From NCBI GenBank assembly GCA_017616675.1, contig JAFZXR010000072.1, forward strand, positions 1-29,942: a stretch of 29,942 bases of DNA, given 5' to 3'. The notes below the pieces were generated by a model. It saw only the letters and a list, made by a program, of their open reading frames with translations. It searched no databases and was not told where the DNA came from. Positions 1-7,929 of this stretch are shown in pieces; within the stretch, counting starts at the first letter, position 1; each line of letters begins with the position of its first letter. This DNA comes from Bacteroidales bacterium. GTDB lineage: Bacteria; Bacteroidota; Bacteroidia; Bacteroidales; F082. Made by a program: the position numbers and the translations under genes.

Positions 1-300
1 AAGGATCTCGCCAAGATGATCCCTGGCATGAATAAGATCGACGACGAGGAGATCGACGACGACGCCTTCAAGAGCATCGAAGCCATCATCGGCTCCATGA
101 CACCTGAGGAGCGCGAGAATCCAAGGATTATCAACGGAAGCCGCAAGCGCAGGATAGCGCTCGGATCGGGCAACAGCATCGAAGAGGTGAACCGCCTCAT
201 CAAACAGTTTGAGGAGACCTCGAAGATGATGCGCATGGTGACCACCGGCGGCGCCAAGAAGATGATGCAGATGATGCAACAAGCGAAGAGAAGAAGATAA
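1..300 (+). CDS. ffh: Signal recognition particle protein Ffh, C-terminal end (5' truncated by window)
   Basis: The reading frame is open from base 1 and ends with TAA at 298-300, so only about the last 99 residues are present. They match the methionine-rich M domain of Ffh, which with 4.5S RNA binds signal sequences of nascent membrane proteins for delivery to FtsY. Visible hallmarks are PGMNK near the start, the stretch MTPEERENP, the RNA-binding helix segment NGSRKRRIALGSG, then EEVNRLIKQFEE and a Met/Lys-rich tail (MMQMMQQAKRRR). The NG GTPase domain lies outside the window. folD follows after 10 bp on the same strand, so the two are probably co-transcribed. Identification is firm; the start is not visible. 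Confidence 0.96.
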   Translation, partial: KDLAKMIPGMNKIDDEEIDDDAFKSIEAIIGSMTPEERENPRIINGSRKRRIALGSGNSIEEVNRLIKQFEETSKMMRMVTTGGAKKMMQMMQQAKRRR

Positions 301-310
301 TTTTCACACT

Positions 311-1189
311 ATGATACCACAAGACAAGATCATCGACGGCAAAGCCATTGCCGATGCAATGAAGAAAGAAATAGCGGCGGAAGTGGCCGGAATGTTGGAC
401 AAAGGCATGGATGCCCCGCATCTCGCCGCAGTGATAGTGGGCGAGGACGGCGCAAGCCAGACCTACGTCGCATCGAAGGAGAAAGCCTGCCAGAGCGTGG
501 GAATGACGAGCTCGGTGTACCGCATGCCAGTCAACACTACAGAGGAAGAACTGCTGAAACTCATCGATTTCCTTAACAACGACGAAGAAATCGACGGTTA
601 CATCATCCAGCTGCCGCTGCCGAAGCATATCAACGAGACTAAAGTCATCCATAGCATCAACCCGAAGAAGGACGTCGACGGATTCACGCCTTTCAACATC
701 GGTCTGATGCAGCTTGGTGAGCCTTGCTTCCTGCCAGCGACACCAGCGGGCATAGTGGAGCTCCTGAAGCGTAGCGGAGTGGAGACAGCAGGCAAGCACG
801 TGGTGGTCCTGGGACGTTCCAACATCGTGGGAACGCCTATCAGCGTTATGCTTTCGCGAAAAGGCGCTGATGCCACCGTGACAATCTGCCACAGCAAGAC
901 GCAGAATCTGCCTGAGATTACACGTCAAGCCGACATTTTGGTGGTTGCCATCGGAAAGCCTAAGTTCCTCAAGGCCGACATGGTGAAGCCGGGAGCTGTG
1001 GTCATCGACGTGGGTATCCATCGTATCGAAGACGCTACGACAGAAAAAGGCTATCGCATCGAGGGCGATGTCGACTTCGATGAGGTGGCCAAGGTCGCTT
1101 CGAAGATCACCCCTGTGCCTGGCGGCGTGGGGCCGATGACGATAGTGTCGCTGCTTTACAATACTTTACAAGCTAAGAAAAGAAAATAA
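311..1189 (+). CDS. folD: Bifunctional methylenetetrahydrofolate dehydrogenase / methenyltetrahydrofolate cyclohydrolase
   Basis: A 292-residue cytosolic enzyme that interconverts 5,10-methylene-THF, methenyl-THF and 10-formyl-THF with NADP+, supplying one-carbon units for purines and formyl-Met. Family signatures are present in order: YVASKEKAC with Tyr52 and Lys56 (the catalytic YxxxK pair), QLPLPKHIN, the substrate loop PKKDVDGFTP, PATPAGIVELL, the nucleotide-binding GRSNIVGTPISVML, the segment HSKT, VIDVGIHR, and the C-terminal PVPGGVGPMT. Length is normal for the family. The ATG at 311 is the natural start, 10 bp after ffh. No Shine-Dalgarno sequence is visible, as is usual in Bacteroidota. 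An envelope protein gene follows after 8 bp, so the three genes probably share a transcript. Confidence 0.97.
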   Translation: MIPQDKIIDGKAIADAMKKEIAAEVAGMLDKGMDAPHLAAVIVGEDGASQTYVASKEKACQSVGMTSSVYRMPVNTTEEELLKLIDFLNNDEEIDGYIIQLPLPKHINETKVIHSINPKKDVDGFTPFNIGLMQLGEPCFLPATPAGIVELLKRSGVETAGKHVVVLGRSNIVGTPISVMLSRKGADATVTICHSKTQNLPEITRQADILVVAIGKPKFLKADMVKPGAVVIDVGIHRIEDATTEKGYRIEGDVDFDEVAKVASKITPVPGGVGPMTIVSLLYNTLQAKKRK

Positions 1190-1197
1190 AATCTGAT

Positions 1198-2856
1198 ATG
1201 AAAAAATATTTTAAGTATCTGATTATCAGTCTGTTAGTGGTGATGTCGATAACGTTGGCACCACAGGCGGCGTATTCTCAGACTTATCATACCAACTCGA
1301 AAAAGGCGATAAAATATTTCAAAAACGCCAAGAAACAGTACGATAAGAAGAAATATCCGAAGGCATTCAAATATCTCGACAAGGCTTTGGATGTCGACGG
1401 TAAGTTCTGCGATGCCTTGCTGCTTAAGGCTGAGCTGTCGATGAAAGTCGACAACGACGAGCAGGCTATCGAGAGCTTCGAGAAGATGTTCGCTGCCGAC
1501 TCGATGGCATTCCCGAAGTCGGCGATAACACTGGCAAACCTCTATCTTGAGCATTTCCGCTTCAGCGATGCCGTCGATATCCTGAAATGGTATGTGAAAG
1601 TACCAAACCAGAAGTCGGCGCTGACCAGTCAGGCCAAGGATTTGCTCGTGATTGCCGAGTTTAGGGACAAGGCGTTCAATGAGCCAGTCGAGTTTAACCC
1701 TGTCAACCTCGGCCCTAACGTGAATACGGCAGGTGACGAATACGTCAACCAGATTCTGCCCGACGGAAGTCGCATTTACTTCACCCGTCGCGGCGATGTC
1801 ATTGATAAACAAGGAGCTCGTGAGGAGTTTATCTTCTCGTCGGCTATCGTAAATGACGAATATATGACGGCCTTGCCACTCGCGTTCGACTGGCACAACA
1901 ACAAACGCATGGGTGCCGTGAGTATCGCTCCTAACCAGCGTAAGATGTATTTCGTGGGTATCGACTTCATCGACAGCTATGGCAGAGGCGATATTTATTC
2001 TTCGGAACTCGTTGATAATCAATGGAATAAACCTGTCAACCTCGGCAATATCGTGAACACCTCGACAATGGAGTCGCAGCCGTGCATCAGTGCCGATGGT
2101 ATGGAGCTTTATTTCACCAGATATTCGCGTACTTACGAGAGCAGCGATATTTATTACAGCCAGTTTTATCAAGGGAAATGGACCAATCCGAAACCCATCG
2201 TTCCGGCTAACTCAAAGGGCAACGAGATGAGTCCGTTTATCCATCCTGACGGAAACACGCTTTATTTCGCTTCCGACGGTCTCCCGGGCATGGGCGGCTA
2301 CGATATCTTCATGTGCAAGAAGTTGCCGAGAGGCGAGTGGAGCACACCGCAAAACCTCGGATATCCTATCAACTCGGAGAAAAACGAGATCAGCTTCGTG
2401 GTCAGCTCCGACGGTAAGAAAGGTTATATCTCAACCGACCGTGACGGTGGAATGGGCGGCTACGATATCTATGTCTTTGATTTAGACCAAGTTGACGCTC
2501 CGGAACCTGTCGAGATGATTCGTTACGAGCTGCATAGCATCACTTTTGCGGTCGAAAACGCAGCTATCAGCAAGACACAGTATGAGATTGTCGATAAGAT
2601 AGCCGCTTTTATGGAGGAAAATCCTACGATAAACATCGAGATAGCTGGTCATACCGATAATTCGGGCACCGACGAGCATAACATGGAGCTGTCGCTGAAA
2701 CGCGCTGCAGCGGTCATGGAAGCCCTAATAGAAAGAGGTGTCTCGGTGACAAGAATGGAAGTCGTCGGCTTCGGCGCCAACAACCCTCTCGTGCCAAATG
2801 ACAGCAACGAGCACAAGAAAATGAACCGTCGTGTCGAAATCAGAGTAATCAACTAG
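1198..2856 (+). CDS. OmpA-family envelope protein with TPR and PD40 beta-propeller repeats (PorE-like)
   Basis: 552 residues. An N-terminal signal peptide (about 1-28, hydrophobic core LIISLLVVMSITLA, ending near AYSQ) exports it. Residues about 35-150 look like TPR helices (KAIKYFKNAKKQYDKKKY, KAFKYLDKALDVDG). Residues about 165-430 contain at least five PD40/WD40-like blades of the type DGxxLYFxS followed by GGYDIY (for example DGNTLYFASDG, GMGGYDIFM, GGMGGYDIYVF). Residues about 447-552 are an OmpA C-terminal peptidoglycan-binding domain (EIAGHTDNSG, LSLKRAAAV, NRRVEI). This order resembles PorE, the T9SS periplasmic protein that anchors the machinery to peptidoglycan, but I see no carboxypeptidase-regulatory domain between propeller and OmpA. 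The T9SS role is inferred from that architecture and from T9SS substrates elsewhere in the window. Confidence 0.85.
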   Translation: MKKYFKYLIISLLVVMSITLAPQAAYSQTYHTNSKKAIKYFKNAKKQYDKKKYPKAFKYLDKALDVDGKFCDALLLKAELSMKVDNDEQAIESFEKMFAADSMAFPKSAITLANLYLEHFRFSDAVDILKWYVKVPNQKSALTSQAKDLLVIAEFRDKAFNEPVEFNPVNLGPNVNTAGDEYVNQILPDGSRIYFTRRGDVIDKQGAREEFIFSSAIVNDEYMTALPLAFDWHNNKRMGAVSIAPNQRKMYFVGIDFIDSYGRGDIYSSELVDNQWNKPVNLGNIVNTSTMESQPCISADGMELYFTRYSRTYESSDIYYSQFYQGKWTNPKPIVPANSKGNEMSPFIHPDGNTLYFASDGLPGMGGYDIFMCKKLPRGEWSTPQNLGYPINSEKNEISFVVSSDGKKGYISTDRDGGMGGYDIYVFDLDQVDAPEPVEMIRYELHSITFAVENAAISKTQYEIVDKIAAFMEENPTINIEIAGHTDNSGTDEHNMELSLKRAAAVMEALIERGVSVTRMEVVGFGANNPLVPNDSNEHKKMNRRVEIRVIN

Positions 2857-2879
2857 AATTTCAATTGGTTATATCAAAC

Positions 2880-2913
2880 AAAAAGGAGAATTCCCGCAGG
2901 AGTTCTCCTTTTT
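2880..2913. terminator. Strong hairpin terminator, probably bidirectional
   Basis: Bases 2880-2894 pair with 2899-2913 as a 15-bp stem containing one G-U pair, around the tetraloop CGCA. The A-rich left arm and T-rich right arm (run of T at 2909-2914) give a U-tract in both directions. It sits 24 bp after the OmpA-family gene and 45 bp beyond the stop of the convergent acyl-CoA synthetase, so it can terminate both. Confidence 0.85.
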
Positions 2914-2920
2914 TCATTAA

Positions 2921-2952
2921 ACTTATAAGCTTATAAGCTCATAAACTCATAA
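2921..2952. repeat. Four tandem octamers RCTYATAA between convergent genes
   Basis: Four 8-bp units in a row read ACTTATAA, GCTTATAA, GCTCATAA and ACTCATAA, followed by a degenerate fifth unit (ACTAAATC) that runs into the acyl-CoA synthetase stop codon at 2959-2961. The units are partly self-complementary. No function is evident from the sequence. Confidence 0.7.
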
Positions 2953-2958
2953 ACTAAA

Positions 2959-4731
2959 TCAATCTCCTCCTTGATACATTCTTGCAATCACGTCTTTGTA
3001 TTTGTCAAGAATGACTGAGCGTTTCACTTTCAGAGTAGGAGTGAGGATGCCGTTGGCGGTGCTCCACTCATCAGCGAGGAACTTAAAGCGTTTAATCTTC
3101 TCAGTGTCACCGAAGTTAGCGTTGATCTTCTGAACCTCTCTTGTCAAGCGGTCTTTCACCTCCTTGGTGTTGATCATCTCCTCGTTTGTGGTGTAAGGAA
3201 TCTCGTGTTTTGCGCACCAGTCCTTGAGAAATGAGAAGTCAGGGACTATCAAAGCGGCTGCGAATTTCTCGTTTTCGCCAAGCACCACTACATTTTCGAA
3301 GAATCCCGATTCGGTGAATTTATTCTCGATGATATCAGGGTTGATATATTTTCCTAAAGAAGTCTTGAAGAGGTTCTTCATGCGACCAGTGATCTTGAAG
3401 TTGCCGTATTCGTTGACAGCTCCGAGGTCGCCGGTGTGGAACCAGCCGTCTTTGTCGATAACTTCAGCTGTGAGTTCAGGCTGTTTGTAGTAACCCATCA
3501 TCACGTTGTGACCGCGGCAGATGATCTCGCCGTTTTCAGCGATTTTAACCTCAACGCCTGGCAATGCTGGACCGACGTAGCCGGCTTCACGGCCGTGAGG
3601 CTCGTTGCAGCTTGTGCAGATCACAGGTGAGCATTCTGTCATGCCGTAGCCTTCGTAAACAGGCATCTTGATGGCAGAGAAGAATGCCGAGATGTTTGGC
3701 TGGATGCTGGCGGCTCCCGACACTATGATGTCGAAGCTGTCGGCACCGAGTTTGTTACGTATTTTCTTATAAACGAGCTTGTTGGCAACTTTGAGTTTCT
3801 GGTTGTAGAACCAGCTGCGTCCGTCGACGGTGTATTTCTCTGCGAGGTTCATAGCCCAGTAGAATATGCCCTTTGCGAGACCTTTCTGGCTCTGTCCGGA
3901 TTGTCTCACCTTGAGGTAAATCTTCTCGAGCAGACGAGGCACGCAGGTCATCATGGTAGGATGAATCTCCTTCATGTCGTTGGCGATGGTGGCCACGCTC
4001 TCGGCGTAATACACCGACATTCCGAGATATTGATACAGATATGTCAACGTTCTCTCGTAGGCGTGACAGATAGGCAGGAAGCTCAAGGCGCGTGTCGATG
4101 TCGGCGACGGCGTCTGACGCAGGTTCTCAATCTGTCCGAGGATGTTGGCGTGCGAGAGCATCACACCCTTCGGAGTACCTGTTGTTCCCGATGTGTAAAG
4201 TATTGTGGCACAGTCGGTTGGCTTTACGGCAGCCTTGCGGCGCTCGAGCTCTTCAACGTCTTGATTTTCGCGACCAAGCTGAAGAAGGTCGGCCCAGATA
4301 GGGTAGTCGCCACGTTTGATGAAGGTGTAGATCATCTTCAACGACGGGATGTCGTCCTTGATGTCTTCAATTTTATTCAACACGCAGAGGCCTTCAACCA
4401 TCACGAACTTCGATTCGCTGTTGTTGATAACCACGCGGTAGTCTTCCTTGCTGATAGTAGGGTAGATCGGCACTGTGACGGCTCCAACCTGCTGGATGGC
4501 CATATCTAAGATGTTCCACTCAGGACGGTTGCTGCTGATGATGGCAATCTTGTCATCTTTCTGGATGCCCAACTTGATGAGAGCATAGCTGATGAGGTTG
4601 GTTGTCTCCACGTACTCCTGAATGCTGTATTTGCGCCATTCGCCGTTGTCTTTCTTGGCGAGAGCCACTTGCTGGTCAGGATGTTTCTGTAAATAAGTCG
4701 TCAGAATGTCGAAAATGCGTTTTTCTTCCAT
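2959..4731 (-). CDS. Long-chain fatty acid--CoA ligase (AMP-binding, FAA1-like)
   Basis: A 590-residue acyl-activating enzyme that forms acyl-AMP and then acyl-CoA from a long-chain fatty acid, ATP and CoA, acting at the inner face of the membrane. Adenylation motifs are intact: the phosphate-binding loop ILYTSGTTGTPKGVMLSH at about residues 176-193, LPICHAYERTL, the adenine-site motif YEGYGMTECSPV, GWFHTGDLG, and the hinge GRMKNLFKTSLGKYINP with the C-terminal domain following. Length suits bacterial FAA1-type long-chain synthetases rather than short-chain ones. The ATG at 4731 lies about 18 nt after a predicted transcription start. The gene is separated from nqrF by 205 bp of repeats and has its own promoter, so it is probably a separate unit. 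Chain-length specificity cannot be read here. Confidence 0.93.
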   Translation of the reverse strand: MEEKRIFDILTTYLQKHPDQQVALAKKDNGEWRKYSIQEYVETTNLISYALIKLGIQKDDKIAIISSNRPEWNILDMAIQQVGAVTVPIYPTISKEDYRVVINNSESKFVMVEGLCVLNKIEDIKDDIPSLKMIYTFIKRGDYPIWADLLQLGRENQDVEELERRKAAVKPTDCATILYTSGTTGTPKGVMLSHANILGQIENLRQTPSPTSTRALSFLPICHAYERTLTYLYQYLGMSVYYAESVATIANDMKEIHPTMMTCVPRLLEKIYLKVRQSGQSQKGLAKGIFYWAMNLAEKYTVDGRSWFYNQKLKVANKLVYKKIRNKLGADSFDIIVSGAASIQPNISAFFSAIKMPVYEGYGMTECSPVICTSCNEPHGREAGYVGPALPGVEVKIAENGEIICRGHNVMMGYYKQPELTAEVIDKDGWFHTGDLGAVNEYGNFKITGRMKNLFKTSLGKYINPDIIENKFTESGFFENVVVLGENEKFAAALIVPDFSFLKDWCAKHEIPYTTNEEMINTKEVKDRLTREVQKINANFGDTEKIKRFKFLADEWSTANGILTPTLKVKRSVILDKYKDVIARMYQGGD

Positions 4732-4754
4732 CTCAATTGCTTTTTAAAACGCTG

Positions 4755-4783
4755 CAAAAATACAAAGTATTTTAACCCACAAA
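4755..4783 (-). promoter_or_regulatory. Bacteroidota-type promoter for the acyl-CoA synthetase, with overlapping inverted repeat
   Basis: On the minus strand, TATTTTTG (4755-4762) matches the -7 consensus TAnnTTTG, and TTTG (4780-4783) lies 17 nt upstream as a -33 element. The predicted transcript would start near 4749, about 18 nt before the ATG. The -33 element is part of an inverted repeat, CCCACAAA at 4776-4783 against TTTGTGGG at 4786-4793, which could be an operator. This comes from consensus matching only. Confidence 0.5.
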
Positions 4784-4789
4784 TTTTTG

Positions 4790-4936
4790 TGGGGTGAGTG
4801 GGGTGAAAATAGGGATAAAAACGCCTATTTAGGGGTAAAGGTGCCGTTTTTAGGGGTGAATGAAAATTTTTTACACCACTTTTAGGGGTAAAAGTGCCGA
4901 TTTCAGGGGTGAAAATTTTACCCCTAGGGGTGAAAT
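4790..4936. repeat. Degenerate ~21-bp repeat array carrying AGGGGTRAA
   Basis: The 205-bp gap between nqrF and the acyl-CoA synthetase holds seven regularly placed copies of a G-rich motif close to AGGGGTRAA. They begin at about 4790, 4811, 4831, 4852, 4884, 4905 and 4926, so spacings are 21, 20, 21, 32, 21 and 21 bp; an extra off-phase copy starts at 4799. Two units share a longer core, AGGGGTAAAGGTGCCG at 4831 and AGGGGTAAAAGTGCCG at 4884. The array begins just upstream of the predicted -33 element and ends at the nqrF stop codon. It may be a decayed minisatellite or a helically phased binding array. Confidence 0.75.
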
Positions 4937-4938
4937 TT
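4913..4938 (-). terminator. Palindrome at the end of nqrF, possible terminator
   Basis: The perfect palindrome ACCCCTAGGGGT (4920-4931) is flanked by complementary A/T arms, giving a nearly continuous 13-bp inverted repeat over 4913-4938 with one T-G mismatch pair. It overlaps the nqrF stop codon, and an A/T-rich stretch follows in the direction of transcription. It could end the 20-kb transcript, but there is almost no loop and the U-tract is short, so an operator or simple repeat junction is also possible. Confidence 0.4.
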
Positions 4939-6181
4939 AAGCACCAAAATCGTCAAACAGTATACTATCTTTTGGCACACCTAAATTGTCGAGCATTTTG
5001 AGCACAGCCTGCGTCATCATTGGTGGTCCGCAGAGGTAATACTCTATCTCCTCGGGCTCAGGATGGTTCTTGAGGTAATTCTCGAACAAAACCTCGTGGA
5101 TGTTGCCGATATAGCCGTTCCAGTTGTCTTCAGGAAGCGGTGACGACAATGCTATATTGAACTTGAAGTTAGGATTATCTGCTTCGATCTTCTTGAAATC
5201 GTCGATGTAGAAAAGCTCACGCAATGAACGTCCGCCGTACCAATACGACACTTTACGTTGTGTGTGTTTGGTGAGGAACAGGTCGAGAATGTGCGAACGC
5301 ATTGGAGCCATTCCCGCGCCGCCGCCGATAAATATGATTTCCTTCTGCGTGTCTTTGATGTGAAACTCTCCGTATGGGCCACTAATGGTTACTTTATCGC
5401 CTGGTTTCAACGAATATATGTACGACGAACATACGCCCGGGTTGACCTTCATGAAGCCTCCGTTCTTTTTATCGAGCGGCGGCGTGGCGATACGCACGTT
5501 GAGCATGATGATGTTGTCTTCAGCTGGATAACTCGCCATAGAGTAGGCTCTGAACTGTGGCTCTGGGTTATGCATCACAAGGTCGAACATATGGAATCTC
5601 TCCCAGTCTGGACGGTATTCAGCGTCGACGTCGATGTCGGAGTACTTCACATCGCACTTAGGAACGTCGATCTGGATATAACCGCCTGAGAGGAAGTCGA
5701 GACGCTCGCCCACTGGCAGTTTCACCACGAACTCCTTGATGAAGGTGGCCACATTGCGGTTGCTCACCACTGTGCACTCCCACTTCTTGATTCCGAAAAT
5801 CTGCGGGTTGATGTGTATTTGCAGGTCTTCGCGCACTTTCACCTGGCACCCGAGCCGCCAGTGGGCGAGCTGTTCTTTACGGCTGAAAAATTCTTTCTCA
5901 GTCGGCAAAATCGAGCCGCCGCCTTGCAGGACCTGACATTTGCACATTCCGCAGTTGCCCTTGCCTCCACATGCCGATGGCAGGAAAATCTGCTCGTCGG
6001 CGAGAGTCTGCAGCAACGAATTACCCGGTTTCACCTCCAGTTCGCGTTCGTCGTTGATGCTTATCTTCACATTGCCTTGAGGCGTGAGTTTCTTCTTGAC
6101 AAAGATAAGAATCGCCACAGGTATCAACACTGCGATGAGAAATACGACGACGCCGGTTAATATGATATATGTGCTGCTCAT
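4937..6181 (-). CDS. nqrF: Na+-translocating NADH:quinone oxidoreductase subunit F
   Basis: 414 residues. This is the NADH-oxidising entry subunit of Na+-NQR: hydride passes from NADH to FAD, then to a [2Fe-2S] cluster and into the membrane subunits. One N-terminal helix (about 5-28) anchors it to the inner membrane. The ferredoxin domain carries Cys71, Cys77, Cys80 and Cys112, in the spacing known for Vibrio NqrF. Then follow the FAD-binding RAYSMASYP, the NADH-binding FIGGGAGMAPMRSH, YWYGGRS, and the C-terminal YLCGPPMM. Length is normal. It is the last gene of the nqr set, 1 nt after nqrE. Confidence 0.97.
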   Translation of the reverse strand: MSSTYIILTGVVVFLIAVLIPVAILIFVKKKLTPQGNVKISINDERELEVKPGNSLLQTLADEQIFLPSACGGKGNCGMCKCQVLQGGGSILPTEKEFFSRKEQLAHWRLGCQVKVREDLQIHINPQIFGIKKWECTVVSNRNVATFIKEFVVKLPVGERLDFLSGGYIQIDVPKCDVKYSDIDVDAEYRPDWERFHMFDLVMHNPEPQFRAYSMASYPAEDNIIMLNVRIATPPLDKKNGGFMKVNPGVCSSYIYSLKPGDKVTISGPYGEFHIKDTQKEIIFIGGGAGMAPMRSHILDLFLTKHTQRKVSYWYGGRSLRELFYIDDFKKIEADNPNFKFNIALSSPLPEDNWNGYIGNIHEVLFENYLKNHPEPEEIEYYLCGPPMMTQAVLKMLDNLGVPKDSILFDDFGA

Positions 6182-6182
6182 T

Positions 6183-6800
6183 TTAAAAACTTATTCCGAG
6201 GAAAGCCATGAAGGCGATTCCCATTAAACCTGTGATAATGAATGCGATACCTGTGCCTTGCATGCGCTTCGGTATCTTCGAATATCTTATCTTCTCCCTG
6301 ATGGCGGCCATGCCGACGATGGCGATGAGCCAGCCTATTCCCGAGCCGAATCCATACGCAAGTGATTGACCTACAGTGTCGAAATGCCTTTCCTGCATAA
6401 ACAGACTCGCTCCTAAGATGGCGCAGTTGACGGCAATCAAAGGAAGGAAGATTCCTAAAGAGTTATACAGCGAAGGGGAGTACTTCTCGATCACCATCTC
6501 CAAAATCTGCACTATGGCGGCGATTATGGCGATGAAGAGGATGAAACTCAAGAAATCGAGCGAAACATCAGCAAATGCCGGGCTTATCCACGATAAAGCA
6601 CCTGCCGAAAGGATATATTTATCTAAAAGATAATTCACCGGAACGGTCACCAGAAGCACGAAAGTGACAGCAACGCCGAGTCCGAATGAGGTCTTGACAT
6701 TCTTCGAAACGGCAAGGAAAGAGCACATCCCGAGGAAGTAGGCAAACACCATGTTGTCGATGAATATCGAGCGGAAGAAAAGTCCTAAAGTATCCATCAT
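6183..6800 (-). CDS. nqrE: Na+-NQR subunit E
   Basis: A 205-residue, six-helix inner-membrane subunit, homologous to RnfA. It forms with NqrD the pseudo-symmetric pair that holds an intramembrane iron-sulfur centre. The two ligand cysteines are visible: Cys26 in LGMCSFLA and the one in [11 protein letters not shown]. The phrase [20 protein letters not shown] is typical of the family. The start overlaps the nqrD stop by 4 bp (ATGA at 6797-6800), implying translational coupling. A second Met follows immediately, so the start could be 3 nt later. Confidence 0.96.
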   Translation of the reverse strand: MMDTLGLFFRSIFIDNMVFAYFLGMCSFLAVSKNVKTSFGLGVAVTFVLLVTVPVNYLLDKYILSAGALSWISPAFADVSLDFLSFILFIAIIAAIVQILEMVIEKYSPSLYNSLGIFLPLIAVNCAILGASLFMQERHFDTVGQSLAYGFGSGIGWLIAIVGMAAIREKIRYSKIPKRMQGTGIAFIITGLMGIAFMAFLGISF

Positions 6801-7399
6801 TTCTCCTCCTCAGGTTTTTGTAGCCAGATAATTATTCCTATGATTATCAATGCCATAGGAGGTAAAATCATCAAGCCGTTGTTAACATATCCGAAATCGT
6901 ACAGCCCTTGTGGGATGACCTGATAGCCGAGCAATGTGCCGCTGCCGAACAGTTCTCGGAAGAACGCCACGATGACGAGTATCGAACCGTAACCCAGTCC
7001 GTTGCCGATGCCGTCGAGCAGCGACTCCCAAGGATTATGCGCCATGGCAAAGGCCTCCAAGCGGCCCATCACTATGCAGTTGGTGATGATAAGTCCAACA
7101 AACACAGAGAGTTGCTTGCTCACGTCGTAGACAAAAGCTTTCAGGAACTGGTCGACAAGGATGACCAATGTGGCAACCACGATGAGTTGCACAATGATAC
7201 GTATCTTCGACGGGATTCCCTTGCGGAGCAACGAAATCACGAGATTCGACAGGGCTGTCACCACTGTCACCGACAATGCCATCACTATGGCTGGCTTGAG
7301 CTTCGCCGTCACCGCCAAGGCCGAACAGATGCCCAGTATCAGCACCGTGATCGGGTTGGCTTTACGCAAAGGAGCCGTTATCAAATTTATGTTTTTCAT
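6797..7399 (-). CDS. nqrD: Na+-NQR subunit D
   Basis: A 200-residue, six-helix membrane subunit, homologous to RnfE, which pairs with NqrE in the sodium-translocating core. Conserved cysteines are Cys25 in LGICSALAV and the one in [15 protein letters not shown]; both are expected ligands of the shared intramembrane cluster. [13 protein letters not shown] is a family signature. It overlaps nqrC at its 5' end and nqrE at its 3' end by 4 bp each. Length is normal. Confidence 0.96.
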   Translation of the reverse strand: MKNINLITAPLRKANPITVLILGICSALAVTAKLKPAIVMALSVTVVTALSNLVISLLRKGIPSKIRIIVQLIVVATLVILVDQFLKAFVYDVSKQLSVFVGLIITNCIVMGRLEAFAMAHNPWESLLDGIGNGLGYGSILVIVAFFRELFGSGTLLGYQVIPQGLYDFGYVNNGLMILPPMALIIIGIIIWLQKPEEEK

Positions 7400-7929
7400 T
7401 GCTGTTCAAGGTAAGGTAAATAAGTCTTCAAAGTGCGGTCGATCATCTCTTCGACGCCATTAGAGGTACGCGTGGCACCTGCTATCGCATCTACTTTTTG
7501 GTCTAAAGGCTTGTCTTTGTACTGACTTTGATATTTTTCTGTAGTAATTTCAGCGCCTAATCCCGGCGTTTCCGACTTATGGTCGAACACGGCGCCCACA
7601 ACAGTCTGGAGGTCGTCGGAGAGGCCTAAATAGCCCCAAATCGGGCCCCAGAGACCGTTTCCATGCATCGGGATGACGGTGATGCTGTCGTCTATTATAT
7701 AATAAGGTAGGTCGCCTTCATGTTTCGCAGTGCAATGCTGCTGGAATAATTGCTCCGCGTTTTTGTTGTCAACGCCAGCAATTCCTGCTGCTTTCAATAT
7801 ATTGATACGCTGCTCGTTGAGCTCATTGCGTTTCTGATAAGGCTGAAGCCACATCGCAGCCGCCGAAAGCAGAACCGACACTATCACCACAAGGATGATG
7901 ATGTAACGGAAGATATAACGGTCACTCAT
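7396..7929 (-). CDS. nqrC: Na+-NQR subunit C (short form, covalent FMN)
   Basis: 177 residues: one N-terminal helix (about 8-27) followed by a periplasmic FMN_bind domain. In this family FMN is attached to a threonine by ApbE; here the site is [10 protein letters not shown], with Thr153 as the probable acceptor. The first position of the usual S/T-GAT motif is Ala. The phrase [10 protein letters not shown] is the expected family motif. The protein is clearly shorter than Vibrio NqrC (about 257 residues), with a reduced region between the helix and the FMN domain. It resembles RnfG in size, but its place between nqrB and nqrD, with 4-bp overlaps on both sides, and the motif [11 protein letters not shown] identify it as NqrC. 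Confidence 0.92.
   Translation of the reverse strand: MSDRYIFRYIIILVVIVSVLLSAAAMWLQPYQKRNELNEQRINILKAAGIAGVDNKNAEQLFQQHCTAKHEGDLPYYIIDDSITVIPMHGNGLWGPIWGYLGLSDDLQTVVGAVFDHKSETPGLGAEITTEKYQSQYKDKPLDQKVDAIAGATRTSNGVEEMIDRTLKTYLPYLEQQ

Noticed and set aside
200..1021. Long open frame opposite ffh/folD (minus strand, 273 codons)
   Set aside because: It mirrors the codon structure of folD, which has full family motifs; the antisense product is His/Arg-rich with no recognisable domain.
3901..4509. Open frame opposite the acyl-CoA synthetase (plus strand)
   Set aside because: Antisense to a gene with intact adenylation motifs; low-complexity His/Arg composition typical of shadow frames.
4790..4936. 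CRISPR-like array
   Set aside because: The units are about 21 bp, contiguous and degenerate, with no unique spacers and no cas genes nearby.
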